A DNA stretch of 64,000 bases from Citricoccus sp. K5 (GTDB taxonomy: Bacteria; Actinomycetota; Actinomycetes; Actinomycetales; Micrococcaceae). The position numbers and the translations under genes are program-made. Location of the stretch: assembly GCF_902506195.1 (NCBI RefSeq), contig NZ_LR732817.1:2757407-2821406 (forward strand), given 5' to 3'. The notes under the pieces are model-generated. The model made no database searches and was not told the DNA's origin. It saw only the letters and a program-made list of their open reading frames with translations. Shown one piece after another: positions 9,152 to 18,078 of the stretch (position 1 is its first letter; every line of letters begins with the position of its first letter).

Positions 9152-10908
9152 CCACCACAGCGCTACAGCCTGAGACCACCGCGAAAGGACCCCAGCCAGC
9201 CATGAAGGTCAGTGAGGCCGTCGGCCGCGTCATCGCCCGCATGGGCGCCGCCCACGTGTTCGGCGTGGTGGGCTCCGGCAACTTCCGGGCCACCAACGCG
9301 CTCCTCGCCCCCAGCGAGCAGCGTCCGGATGGCGTGCCGTTCACGGCGGCGCGGCATGAGATGGGCGCCGCCTGCATGGCGGACGCCTATTCCCGCTCCA
9401 CGGGCCGGCTCTCCGTGGTGACCGTCCACCAGGGCTGCGGACTGTCCAACGCCCTCACCGGTATCGGCGAGGCCGCCAAGTCCCGCACCCCCGTGCTGGT
9501 CATCTCCGGGGACACCCCGGGCGGGCAGTACGGCTCCAACTTCTACATCGACCAGGACAAGGTGGTCGAGGGCATGGGCGCGGTGCCCGAGCGGCTGCAC
9601 TCCCCCGCCTCCGCCGTGGCGGACACCATCCGCGCCGTCACGCGGGCTGTCAACGACCGGCGCACCGTGGTGCTGTCCATGCCCCTGGACGTCCAGGAGG
9701 GCACCATCCCGGAGGGCCAGCGAGCCCTGGTGGAATCGGTGGCCCCGCCCGTACCGCCCACACCGGCCGGTGCCTCGCCGGAGGCGGTCGAGCGGATCGC
9801 CGAGCTGCTGGCCGGCGCCGAGCGTCCGGTGATCGTGGGCGGTCGGGGTGCCGCGGCCGGCGTCGGGCCCATCCGGGACCTGGCCGAGCGTGCCGGTGCG
9901 CTACTGACCACCTCGGCGGTGGGGCGCGGGCTGTTCCACGAGGATCCGTGGCACCTGGACGTGATGGGCGGCTTCTCCACGGACGGCGCGGCCGAGCTGG
10001 TGCGCGAGGCGGACCTGCTGTTGGTCTTCGGCGCGGCCCTGAACCGGTGGACCACCCGGGACGGCACCCACCTGCGCGGCAAGACCGTCATCCAGGTGGA
10101 TGACACCCCGGCCGCGTTCGGCCTCCACTACCCGGTGGATCTGGAGGTGTTGGGCGACGCCGGCCTGACCGCCGCCGCCGTCGACCTCGCCCTGGCGGCG
10201 CGGCTGGGTTCCGAGGCATCGCGCACCGGATACCGCACGGAGGCGGTCCGGGCGCGGGTCGAGTCCTCGTTGAATTGGCGGGACCAGCCCTTCGAGGACG
10301 TCTCCGAACCCGTGGTCGAGGGCGAGCCGGACAGCGGGCGGATCGATCCGCGGCTGCTGACCAACCGGCTGGATGAGATGGTCCCGATGGAGCGCGTGGT
10401 GGTCCCGGACGGCGGCAACTTCAACGCCTATCCGGCCATGCACTTCCGGGTGCCGGACAACACGGGGTACTGCGTGCCGCTGGCGTTCCAGTCGATCGGC
10501 CTGGCCCTGTCCAGCGCCATCGGATCCCAGTTGGCCTCCCCGGACCGGATCGCCATTGCCGGCGTGGGTGACGGCGGGCTGCTGATGTCCCTCGTGGAAT
10601 TGGAGACCGCCGTGCGGCTGCGGATGCCGCTGATGGTGGTGGTCTACAACGACGCCGCCTACGGAGCCGAGGTGCACCACTTCGTCCACGAGACCGACCG
10701 CCTGGACACGGTGCAGTTCCCGCCGACGGACATCGCGGCCATCGCCGCCGGCTTCGGCTGCGCGTCGGTGACCGTGCGGCAGGGATCCGACCTGGGGGCC
10801 GTGCAGGAGTGGCTCGACGGGCCGCGGGACCGGCCGATCCTCATCGACGCGAAGATCGCCGACTTTCCCTCGTGGGTGCTGGCGCACAGCTTCGCGGCCG
10901 GCGAGTAG
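9148..10908 (+). CDS. Thiamine-diphosphate-dependent enzyme (acetolactate synthase/decarboxylase superfamily)
   Basis: The protein has 586 residues and three ThDP-enzyme domains. The N-terminal pyrimidine-binding domain has catalytic Glu71 in RHEMGA. A central domain follows. The C-terminal diphosphate domain has GDGG near 475 and YND near 502, i.e. the GDG-x(n)-N(N/D) metal motif. The family includes acetolactate synthase, benzoylformate and sulfopyruvate decarboxylase, and sulfoacetaldehyde acetyltransferase. The region around residue 96 reads HQGCGLSNAL, not the GPGATN of acetolactate synthase, so anabolic synthase activity is doubtful. The start has GGAGGG 8 bases upstream. Its position between two binding-protein genes suggests it acts on the imported compound, perhaps a 2-oxo acid or sulfonate. 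That role is inferred. Confidence 0.85.
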   Translation: MTTTALQPETTAKGPQPAMKVSEAVGRVIARMGAAHVFGVVGSGNFRATNALLAPSEQRPDGVPFTAARHEMGAACMADAYSRSTGRLSVVTVHQGCGLSNALTGIGEAAKSRTPVLVISGDTPGGQYGSNFYIDQDKVVEGMGAVPERLHSPASAVADTIRAVTRAVNDRRTVVLSMPLDVQEGTIPEGQRALVESVAPPVPPTPAGASPEAVERIAELLAGAERPVIVGGRGAAAGVGPIRDLAERAGALLTTSAVGRGLFHEDPWHLDVMGGFSTDGAAELVREADLLLVFGAALNRWTTRDGTHLRGKTVIQVDDTPAAFGLHYPVDLEVLGDAGLTAAAVDLALAARLGSEASRTGYRTEAVRARVESSLNWRDQPFEDVSEPVVEGEPDSGRIDPRLLTNRLDEMVPMERVVVPDGGNFNAYPAMHFRVPDNTGYCVPLAFQSIGLALSSAIGSQLASPDRIAIAGVGDGGLLMSLVELETAVRLRMPLMVVVYNDAAYGAEVHHFVHETDRLDTVQFPPTDIAAIAAGFGCASVTVRQGSDLGAVQEWLDGPRDRPILIDAKIADFPSWVLAHSFAAGE

Positions 10909-10938
10909 AGAATCCCGAGTAACGAGAAACGAGAAACC

Positions 10939-11982
10939 ATGAATACCCGAATTGCCCGGTCCTCTCTCCTGACCCGCCGACGTCTCCTGGCCGTCGGCAC
11001 CGCCACCGTCGTGGTCGGCGCCGCGTCCGCCTGCGGGCAGGGTGACCCCTCCGGGGGCGGTGACACCGCTGGCGGCCCCGATGCGGATGGCGGGACGGCC
11101 GGCGGCTCTGGCGATCTGCGCGCCGTGACGGTCGGGGCAATCCCGATCGTCGACGTCGCGCCCCTGCACCTGGCGAAGGAGCAGGGCTTCTTCGAGGAGG
11201 CCGGGCTGGACGTGACCATCGAGAACACCTCGGGCGGGGCCATCTCCTTCCCGGGGGTCTCCTCCGGCCAGTTCGACTTCGCCTTCGGCAACGTGGTGTC
11301 CATGATGGTGGCCCGGTCACAGGGCATCGGACTGAAGTTCTTCTGCTCCGGCAGCACCACCACGGGAGAACCCGGCGAGGACAACGTGGCACTCATCGCG
11401 GCCCCGGGCTCCGGATTCGAGAGCATCCGCGATCTGGCGGGCAAGACGCTGTCCTCGAACCAACTGGCGAACATCGGGGACACCGCGTGCCGTCAGGTCA
11501 TGGACAAGGCCGGCGGAGACGGCGGGTCCCTGGAGTTCATGGAGATGGCCTTCCCGGACGTGCAGGCGGCGCTGGAGAACGGACAGCTCGACGCCGGGGT
11601 GGTGGTGGAGCCCTTCGTCACCCCTGCCCTGGAAGCCGGCATGGTGGCCGTCTCCTGGCCGTATGCGGAGGCCAACCCCGAGCTCGACACCGGTGGGTAC
11701 TTCGCCAGCGAGGAGACCCTCGAGAACAATCCTGACCTGGTGCGGTCCTTCCGGGAGGCGCTGGTCCGCGGCTTGGAGTATGCCCAGCAGAACCCGGACG
11801 AGGTCCGCCGGATCACCGGCACCTACACCCAGACCCCACCGGAGGTGCTGGAGAAGATGAAACTGCCACGGTTCCGGCCCGAGTTCAACCTGGAGGCCCA
11901 GGAGGAGCTGGCCGAGACCGCCCGCACCTACGGGACGGTCACCGGGGAGCTGTCCGTGCCGGACATGTTCGCCGAACTCTGA
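10939..11982 (+). CDS. NitT/TauT-type ABC transporter substrate-binding lipoprotein (copy 2)
   Basis: The protein has 347 residues and a lipobox ending at Cys32 (ASAC). The N-terminus carries TRRRLLAVG, a plausible twin-arginine signal, unlike copy 1. Alignment by eye with the protein at 8066 shows many shared blocks: VGAIPI-DVAP, NTSGGAI, FDFAFGN, NIGDT, AVSWPYAEA and GGYF. The two genes therefore arose by duplication. They probably serve the same permeases with different ligand preference. No strong ribosome site precedes the ATG. It is the last gene of the plus-strand block and ends just before a strong hairpin. Confidence 0.86.
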   Translation: MNTRIARSSLLTRRRLLAVGTATVVVGAASACGQGDPSGGGDTAGGPDADGGTAGGSGDLRAVTVGAIPIVDVAPLHLAKEQGFFEEAGLDVTIENTSGGAISFPGVSSGQFDFAFGNVVSMMVARSQGIGLKFFCSGSTTTGEPGEDNVALIAAPGSGFESIRDLAGKTLSSNQLANIGDTACRQVMDKAGGDGGSLEFMEMAFPDVQAALENGQLDAGVVVEPFVTPALEAGMVAVSWPYAEANPELDTGGYFASEETLENNPDLVRSFREALVRGLEYAQQNPDEVRRITGTYTQTPPEVLEKMKLPRFRPEFNLEAQEELAETARTYGTVTGELSVPDMFAEL

Positions 11983-12001
11983 GGCGCGCCCTGCCCTCCG
12001 T

Positions 12002-12058
12002 TTTCAGTCGATTTGGGGTGGGTGGTGGGCTTAAACACCCACCCCAAGTCAACTGAAA
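12002..12058. terminator. Strong bidirectional terminator hairpin
   Basis: Inner arms TTGGGGTGGGTG (12013-12024) and CACCCACCCCAA (12036-12047) pair perfectly. Outer arms TTTCAGT (12002-12008) and ACTGAAA (12052-12058) extend the stem. It lies between the convergent stops at 11982 (+) and 12077 (-). Confidence 0.8.
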
Positions 12059-12076
12059 GTGCAGGTGGTGCCGGCG

Positions 12077-13780
12077 CTACTCCAGCAGGAGGGCCGGCTC
12101 CTCCATGATCGCGGCGACGTCCGCCATGAACCGGGCGGACAGGTCCCCATCCACCACGCGGTGGTCGAAGGAGCCGCCCAGGGTGGTGATCCACCGCGGG
12201 ATGACCTCCCCGGAGACCACCCAGGGCTTCTGTCGGACGGTCCCGAAGGCCACGATGGCCACTTCGCCACGGTTGATGATCGGCGTGCCCGTGTCGATGC
12301 CCAGGGCGCCGATGTTCGTGATCGAGATCGTCCCGTCAGCCATCTCGGCCGGCTGCGTCTTGCCGTCCCGGGCCCGCCTGGCCAGGGTCCCGAGGGCCTC
12401 GGCCAGGTCGCGGAGGGACAGCTCGTTGGCGTTCTTGACGTTCGGCACCAGCAGCCCCCGAGGGGTCGCGGCGGCGATCCCGAGGTTCATGTAGTGCTTG
12501 ACGAGGATCTCCTCGTCCGTCCACGAGGCGTTGACGTGCGGGTTGCGCGCGGCGGCCCAGATGACGGCCTTCGCGAGGATCAGCAGCGGGGTGACCTTGA
12601 CGCCCTCGAACTCACGGGAGGCCTTGAGGCGCTTGACGAACTCCATCGTCCGCGAGGCGTCCACGTCCACGAAGATCGAGACATGCGGGGCGTCCCGGTA
12701 GGACTCGGAGACGGCGGCGGCCGTCGCCTTGCGCACCCCCTTGACGCGGATCCGCTCGGTGCGCCGCGCGTTGTCACCGGTGTCCGGCATCCAGAACGAG
12801 CCGGAGGTGTCGATGTTCGTCTCCCGCTCGGCCAGGTAGTCCTCCACGTCCGTCCGCGTGACCTCGCCGAACTGTCCCGTGGCCCGCACCTTGGTCAGGT
12901 CCACGCCCAATTCCTTGGCGATCCGCCGCACCGGCGGCTTGGCCAGCACGCGCTCGAACAGTCCCGCCACGTCAGTCTGGCGTTCGCGTCCCGCTGCCAC
13001 CAGGTTCCCGACGGCGGCCGGCAGCCTCAGCCCGCGCGTCGCCGGGGCGCTGGCGCCTCCTGGGACTGCCGGAGCTGAGCGCTGGGCGGCGGCGTCCTCA
13101 CTGGCCGCTGGAGGCACTGCAGGCGCTGCAGGCACGGCTGGGTCAGCTGGATCAGCTGGGCCCGTCGGAGCGGTGAGTCCCGAGGTGTCTCGGACGGGCT
13201 CCTCGCGCAGCCTCGGGCTCCAGGACGGCGCCACCGCGGCCTGCCCGGACGGCTTCCGCGGGCGGCGCGTGGCCGCATCCGCCTTCGGCCCGGAGCCGGT
13301 CAGCGCGGCACCGGCTCCGCCGGCCGCGCCGCCCTCGGCCGCGTTTACACGGGCCGCGCCACCAGAGGCCGCAGCACCGCGAGCGGACGGCCCGGCGGGA
13401 TCGCCGCCGTCGGTCGGAACGGGGGCCTCTTCGCCGACTCCGTCCTCGGCAGTGTCACCGGATGCTGCCTCTGCTTCGGCCGTCATCGTGTATCCGGTCT
13501 CCGCGGTCGCCGGGGCCGAGCCCTCGGGGGAACCGTCCGGGGAGGCTGCCGTGGTGATGCCGATGATCGGGGTGCCGACCTCGATGGTCTCCCCGGCCGG
13601 GGCCATGAGCTCGGCGACGGTGCCGGCGTAGGGACTGGGCAGCTCGACCAGGGACTTGGCGGTCTCGATCTCGCAGAGGACGTCGTTGACGGCCACCGTG
13701 TCCCCCACGGCCACGCGCCACTCCGTGATCTCTGCTTCGGTCAGGCCTTCGCCGACGTCCGGCAGGGTGAAGATCTCCAT
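12077..13780 (-). CDS. Dihydrolipoamide acyltransferase (E2) of a 2-oxo-acid dehydrogenase complex
   Basis: The protein has 567 residues. There is a single lipoyl domain, residues 1-78, with lipoyl Lys42 in EIETAKS. A long Ala/Pro/Gly-rich linker follows (about 80-250), then a peripheral-subunit-binding domain ([19 protein letters not shown], about 270-310) and the catalytic acyltransferase domain ending in the FDHRVVDG active-site motif near 548. It transfers the acyl group from E1 to CoA. It lies 27 bases after E1-beta, with GGGAGG upstream of its ATG. The gene order and E1 type fit the actinobacterial branched-chain 2-oxo-acid dehydrogenase (BkdC); pyruvate as substrate cannot be excluded. 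No E3 gene is in the window. Confidence 0.93.
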   Translation of the reverse strand: MEIFTLPDVGEGLTEAEITEWRVAVGDTVAVNDVLCEIETAKSLVELPSPYAGTVAELMAPAGETIEVGTPIIGITTAASPDGSPEGSAPATAETGYTMTAEAEAASGDTAEDGVGEEAPVPTDGGDPAGPSARGAAASGGAARVNAAEGGAAGGAGAALTGSGPKADAATRRPRKPSGQAAVAPSWSPRLREEPVRDTSGLTAPTGPADPADPAVPAAPAVPPAASEDAAAQRSAPAVPGGASAPATRGLRLPAAVGNLVAAGRERQTDVAGLFERVLAKPPVRRIAKELGVDLTKVRATGQFGEVTRTDVEDYLAERETNIDTSGSFWMPDTGDNARRTERIRVKGVRKATAAAVSESYRDAPHVSIFVDVDASRTMEFVKRLKASREFEGVKVTPLLILAKAVIWAAARNPHVNASWTDEEILVKHYMNLGIAAATPRGLLVPNVKNANELSLRDLAEALGTLARRARDGKTQPAEMADGTISITNIGALGIDTGTPIINRGEVAIVAFGTVRQKPWVVSGEVIPRWITTLGGSFDHRVVDGDLSARFMADVAAIMEEPALLLE

Positions 13781-13807
13781 GGGTGCCTCCCGGCAATCAG
13801 TAGGCGT

Positions 13808-14881
13808 TCAGTACGCGAAGGTGCGGTCAACGGCGTCGAGGATGCGGTCCAGGTCCGGCAGGTACTGCTCCTCCACCCGGGACGGCGGGTAGGGCAGGTG
13901 GAAACCGCCGATGCGGATGATCGGGGACTCGAGGTGCAGGAAGGACCGCTCGGTCAGGCGGGCGGCGATCTCCCCGCCGAGTCCGCCGAAGGTGGGCGCC
14001 TCGTGGGCGATCACCATGCGGCCGGTCTTCTCGAGGGAGGCCTGCAGGGTGTCGAAGTCGATCGGGGACAGCGAGCGCAGGTCCACGACCTCGATCGAGC
14101 GCCCGTCCTCTGCGGCGGCGTTCGCGGCCGCCAGTGCCACCGGGACCAGGGGGCCATAGGCGGCGATCGTCGCATCGGTGCCGGTGCGGACCACCTGGGC
14201 CTGGAAGGCGCCGAGCCCACCGTGACCCTCCGCGGCCAGGTCCACCTGGCCCTTGAGCCAGTAGCGGCGCTTGGGCTCAAAGATGATGACGGGGTCCTGC
14301 GACTGGATGCCCTGGCGTGTCATCCAGTAGGCGTCCTGGGCGTTGGACGGGGTGATGATCCGCAGGCCGGGGGTGTGGGCGAACAGCGCCTCGGGCGATT
14401 CCGAGTGGTGCTCGATCGAGCCGATGCCGCCGCCGTAGGGAATGCGGATGGTCACCGGCACGGTGGCGGTGCCACGGGTGCGGGCACGCAGTTTGGCCAG
14501 CTGGGTGGTGATCTGGTTGAAGCCCGGGAACACGAAGCCGTCGAACTGGATCTCGGCGACGGGCCTGTAGCCGCGCAGGGCCAGGCCGATGGACGTGCCG
14601 ATGATGCCGGATTCGGCCAGCGGTGAATCGACCACGCGCTCGGCGCCGTAAGTGGCCTTCAGCCCCTCGGTCACGCGGTAGACACCGCCCAGGGAGCCGA
14701 TGTCCTCGCCCATGAGCAGGGTCTTCGGGTCGGCGGCGAGTTCATCCGCCAGGGCCCGGTTGATGGCCTTGGCGATGGTCAGCGTCTCGACGGCGTCCGC
14801 CCCGACCGCAGGCTGGCTGGGCTGCTCGGCTGACGGCGCTGCGGCCCGGCCTCCTGGCAGGGTGGTGCTCTCGGCGCTCAT
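13808..14881 (-). CDS. 2-oxo-acid dehydrogenase E1 component, beta subunit
   Basis: The protein has 357 residues. It has the transketolase-type pyrimidine-binding domain (ALADELAADPKTLLMGEDIG, then AESGIIGTSIGLALRGYRPV) and a C-terminal transketolase domain (EVVDLRSLSPIDFDTL, then VIAHEAPTFGGLGGEIAA). It forms the alpha2beta2 decarboxylase with the product of the preceding gene. Its ATG overlaps the E1-alpha stop by 4 bases, giving coupled translation and matched amounts. A hydrophilic N-terminal extension of about 25 residues precedes the conserved core. Confidence 0.93.
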   Translation of the reverse strand: MSAESTTLPGGRAAAPSAEQPSQPAVGADAVETLTIAKAINRALADELAADPKTLLMGEDIGSLGGVYRVTEGLKATYGAERVVDSPLAESGIIGTSIGLALRGYRPVAEIQFDGFVFPGFNQITTQLAKLRARTRGTATVPVTIRIPYGGGIGSIEHHSESPEALFAHTPGLRIITPSNAQDAYWMTRQGIQSQDPVIIFEPKRRYWLKGQVDLAAEGHGGLGAFQAQVVRTGTDATIAAYGPLVPVALAAANAAAEDGRSIEVVDLRSLSPIDFDTLQASLEKTGRMVIAHEAPTFGGLGGEIAARLTERSFLHLESPIIRIGGFHLPYPPSRVEEQYLPDLDRILDAVDRTFAY

Positions 14882-16083
14882 GCCCGACTTTCCTCATCGG
14901 CTGTGTCTGCTGACTCTGTCTCGTCCGCTGCGTCTGCGAAACCGGCCTGCCACGCACGGTGCCAGGCCTTCTCCTCGGCCACGAGCGGATGCGGTTCCGC
15001 ATACACCGTGTCGAACACGGCCTCCAGCGGCGCGATGGCATCCCCGGTCATGGCCAGCACGGCCTTGCGGCTCTCGGCGGCCAGCCGCTCCCCCTCGGCG
15101 GCGACATCGGCGAAGAACCCGTCCGGGTCGGCGCCAGCGGCGCCGGTGGCGCGTAGGTACTTCTCCAGGCGGGCCATCGGGTCGACGCCGGCCCAGGCCG
15201 CCTCCTCCTCCCGCGTCCGGTACTTCGTGGGGTCATCGGCGGTGGTGTGCGCTCCGACCCGGAAGGTGTGGGCCTCCACCAGGACGGGACCGGCTCCGGT
15301 GCGGGCCTGTTCGGCGGCCCACGCGGTCACCGCGTACATGGCCAACGGGTCGTTGCCGTCCACGGTGACGCCCTCGAAGCCGTAGCCCGCGGCGCGCTGG
15401 GCGAGCGGGACGCGGGTCTGGGTGGAGGCGGGCACCGAGATGGCCCACTGGTTGTTCTGGCAGAAGAACACCACGGGCAGGTTGAAGCTGGCGGCGAAGA
15501 CCATGGACTCGTGGACATCGCCCTCGGAGGAGGCGCCGTCCCCGAAGCACGCCAGGGCGATCTGGCCCTTGCGCCGCAGGCGATCGGCGTCCCATCCGGC
15601 CTGGTCCCGCTGGATGCCCCACGCGTAGCCGGTGGCGTGCAGGGTCTGAGCGGCGAGCACCAGCGTGTAGGGCTGGAGGCGGTGGTCCTCGGCGGTCCAG
15701 CCGGCATGCGCGGCCCCGCGGAACAACTCGAACAGTTGACCCGGGGTGACGCCGCGGCCCAGGGCGAAGAGGTGCTCGCGGTAGGTCGGGAAGATCCAGT
15801 CGGAATCGTGCAGCGCGGTCAGGGCGCCGGCCTGGGCACCCTCCTGGCCGATGGCGGGGACCCACAGGGCGAGTTGGCCCTGCCGCTGGAGGGAGGTGCC
15901 CTCGGAGTCCACCCGGCGCTCGGTGGCCATGAGCCGGTACATCCGCTGCAGGGCCGCCTCGTCGAGGCCGGCGAGGTAAGGCGTGAACCGGGTGTCCTGG
16001 TGCAGGGTGCCGTCGGCGTCCAGCAGGCGGACGGCACCGTCAGGCAACTCGGTCGCCGTGGTCGGCGGCTGCGGTTCGTTCAC
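14878..16083 (-). CDS. 2-oxo-acid dehydrogenase E1 component, alpha subunit
   Basis: The protein has 401 residues. The ThDP-binding motif is visible as CFGDGASSEGDVHESM followed by FFCQNN (GDG-x(n)-NN). It decarboxylates a 2-oxo acid, probably branched-chain, and reductively acylates the E2 lipoyl group. I chose GTG at 16083 because GAAGGAG lies 6 bases before it; the upstream in-frame ATG at 16107 has no spaced ribosome site and would swallow that site. The gene starts an E1-alpha/E1-beta/E2 operon downstream of an aminotransferase gene, which could supply the 2-oxo acids. Confidence 0.92.
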   Translation of the reverse strand: MNEPQPPTTATELPDGAVRLLDADGTLHQDTRFTPYLAGLDEAALQRMYRLMATERRVDSEGTSLQRQGQLALWVPAIGQEGAQAGALTALHDSDWIFPTYREHLFALGRGVTPGQLFELFRGAAHAGWTAEDHRLQPYTLVLAAQTLHATGYAWGIQRDQAGWDADRLRRKGQIALACFGDGASSEGDVHESMVFAASFNLPVVFFCQNNQWAISVPASTQTRVPLAQRAAGYGFEGVTVDGNDPLAMYAVTAWAAEQARTGAGPVLVEAHTFRVGAHTTADDPTKYRTREEEAAWAGVDPMARLEKYLRATGAAGADPDGFFADVAAEGERLAAESRKAVLAMTGDAIAPLEAVFDTVYAEPHPLVAEEKAWHRAWQAGFADAADETESADTADEESRA

Positions 16084-16237
16084 GTGGAACTCCTTCTCCC
16101 CCGGCACGTCCGGCGCCGGTCCGGGGTCAAGCCTAGTCGCGCCGGGCCCTACTCGCGCGTTGAACGACGCCGGGCCAGCGCCTTGAGCCTCCTCCGCCGC
16201 TCCCGCGGTACGCGCCCGGAGGGTGGGGGCTGGGAGG

Positions 16238-17347
16238 TTAGGCGGCCGGCGTCGGACCTTCGGGGAAGTCCGCGCAGAGCTGGAGGAAGCGCGTGTTGGC
16301 CTCCTCCTCGCCGATGGTGACCCGGACGCCCTCGGTGCCGAAGCCGCGCACGGCCAGCGCCTGACGGCCGGCCGCCGCGAGGAACTCGGGCGTGCGGTCC
16401 CCCAGGGGCAACCAGACGAGGTTGCCCTGGGAGTCGGGGACGTCCCAGCCGAGATCGGCCAGGCCGGTCAGCACGCGCTCACGCTCTGAGACGACCTTCG
16501 CCACGCGCTCGTTGACCTCCTCGATGTGATCGAGGGAGGCGATGGCGGCCTGTTCGGCCACCGAGGACACGGCGAAGGGTGTGGCCAGCACGCGCAGGTA
16601 CTGGGTGACGTGCGGGTGGGAGACGGAGTACCCGACCCGCAGGTTGGCCAGCCCATGGGCCTTGGAGAACGTCCGCAGCACCGCCACGTTCGGGTGCCGG
16701 CGGTAGACCTCCAGGGCGTCGACGGCGTCCGGCTGGGTGATGAACTCGGTGTAGGCCTCGTCGAGCACCACCAGCACGTCCTGTGGGACCTGCGCCAGGA
16801 ACGCCTCGACCTCGGCGCCGGTGAGCGCGGGTCCCGTGGGGTTGTTCGGGGTGCAGACGATGATGACGCGGGTGCGCTCGGTGATGGCCGCGGCCATGGC
16901 GTCCAGGTCGTGGCGGAAATCGGCGGTCAGCGGGACCTGGATGTCCCTGGCCCCGGCCGACCGCACGACGATCGGGTAGGCCTCGAACGAACGCCACGCG
17001 TAGATGACCTCATCCTGGGTGCCGTCCGGGTGGGTGCCGGCGTAAGTGGTGATGATCTGCGTCAGCGCGCCGAGGGAGCCGGCCCCGGTGACGATGTCCT
17101 GCGGGGAGATCTGGAGGTGCTCGCCGAGGCGCTCGCGCAGGGCGGTGGACAGCGGGTCCGGGTAGCGGCAGATGTCCGTGAACCGCTCCATGACCGCACG
17201 GACCGCGGGCACCGGGCCGTAGGGGTTCTCGTTGGAGGACAGCTTGTAGGGCGTGAGCCCCTCCACCAGGGCGGCCGGCTTACCCGCCGCATAGGCCGGG
17301 AGCTGGCTGAGGACCGGGCGCGGGCGAATGGGCTGCGGTTCGTTCAT
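16238..17347 (-). CDS. hisC: Histidinol-phosphate/aromatic aminotransferase (PLP-dependent class I/II)
   Basis: The protein has 369 residues. HisC-family signatures are seen: KLSSNENPYGP near residue 36, CTPNNPTGP, VLDEAYTEF, and SKAHGLANLRVGY with the PLP lysine near 228. It transaminates histidinol phosphate or, in many actinobacteria, phenylalanine/tyrosine (Pat). Other his genes are absent here and the neighbours encode a 2-oxo-acid dehydrogenase. An amino-acid catabolic or aromatic role is therefore as likely as histidine biosynthesis. Its first 16 bases after the start position match those of E1-alpha. Confidence 0.85.
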   Translation of the reverse strand: MNEPQPIRPRPVLSQLPAYAAGKPAALVEGLTPYKLSSNENPYGPVPAVRAVMERFTDICRYPDPLSTALRERLGEHLQISPQDIVTGAGSLGALTQIITTYAGTHPDGTQDEVIYAWRSFEAYPIVVRSAGARDIQVPLTADFRHDLDAMAAAITERTRVIIVCTPNNPTGPALTGAEVEAFLAQVPQDVLVVLDEAYTEFITQPDAVDALEVYRRHPNVAVLRTFSKAHGLANLRVGYSVSHPHVTQYLRVLATPFAVSSVAEQAAIASLDHIEEVNERVAKVVSERERVLTGLADLGWDVPDSQGNLVWLPLGDRTPEFLAAAGRQALAVRGFGTEGVRVTIGEEEANTRFLQLCADFPEGPTPAA

Positions 17348-17436
17348 GGCTCACCAGCCTACGGCGCGTCTCCCTGATCGGTAGTCGGCGCGGCCGAAAA
17401 GGCGTTGCTGACCGCGCCGATCCCCGCAGGTGTGCA

Positions 17437-18078
17437 TCAGAGTTGCCGGCTGCGGTACAGCCGCACCGACATGACCGTCCCGACCGTGATGCCGATGGCT
17501 CCGAGCAGGAAGCCGCCGCCGACCACGAATCCGAGCGGTATGCCGGCCGTTGCATCGACCACCGGATCGAGCAGGCCCGTCGCCTGGGCCACCCACGCGA
17601 GGCCGGCGACGACGAGCACGGGCCCGTAGCTCATCAGCCGACCGCGCGAGTAGCCGATGCGGAAGAAGACGGGCAACTGCAGTGCGATGGACAGGCCGAC
17701 GAAGGCGAAGGCGGCTGCATGGGCGATCAGGAGTATCTCAGGAGCGAACTGATCTCCGCGGGCCATCGCCATGGCGACGGTGACGGCAGTCGCCAGCGCG
17801 GCCGCCACCAGGTAGTAGACGACGAGCGAGAGGGCGCGCCCGATGACGACCGAGCGCCGCGCGAGCGGCAGCACGCCGTAGAGGATGTCGAGGCGCCCGC
17901 GCTCGTCGCCGAGGAACGGTGTCGAGACCATCAGCGAGCTGACGGCGGAGGCTGCGACGACGGCCATCCCGGGGACGGGAAGGATCATGCCCACCACCAG
18001 GACGAAGAGCAGCGTCAGGAGCGTCTGCTTGCGGGGAAACCAGGTCATCAGGTCGAAGCGCGTGAACGTGGCGATCAT
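17437..18078 (-). CDS. ABC-2-type transporter permease
   Basis: The protein has 213 residues and about six hydrophobic helices separated by short loops. The loop FLGDERGRLDILYGVLPLARRSVVIGR is typical of bacitracin/ABC-2 small permeases. It overlaps the ATPase gene by 4 bases and pairs with it to form a YtrBC-like exporter. The substrate is unknown; relatives respond to cell-wall antibiotics. It is the third gene of the GntR-ATPase-permease operon. Confidence 0.85.
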   Translation of the reverse strand: MIATFTRFDLMTWFPRKQTLLTLLFVLVVGMILPVPGMAVVAASAVSSLMVSTPFLGDERGRLDILYGVLPLARRSVVIGRALSLVVYYLVAAALATAVTVAMAMARGDQFAPEILLIAHAAAFAFVGLSIALQLPVFFRIGYSRGRLMSYGPVLVVAGLAWVAQATGLLDPVVDATAGIPLGFVVGGGFLLGAIGITVGTVMSVRLYRSRQL

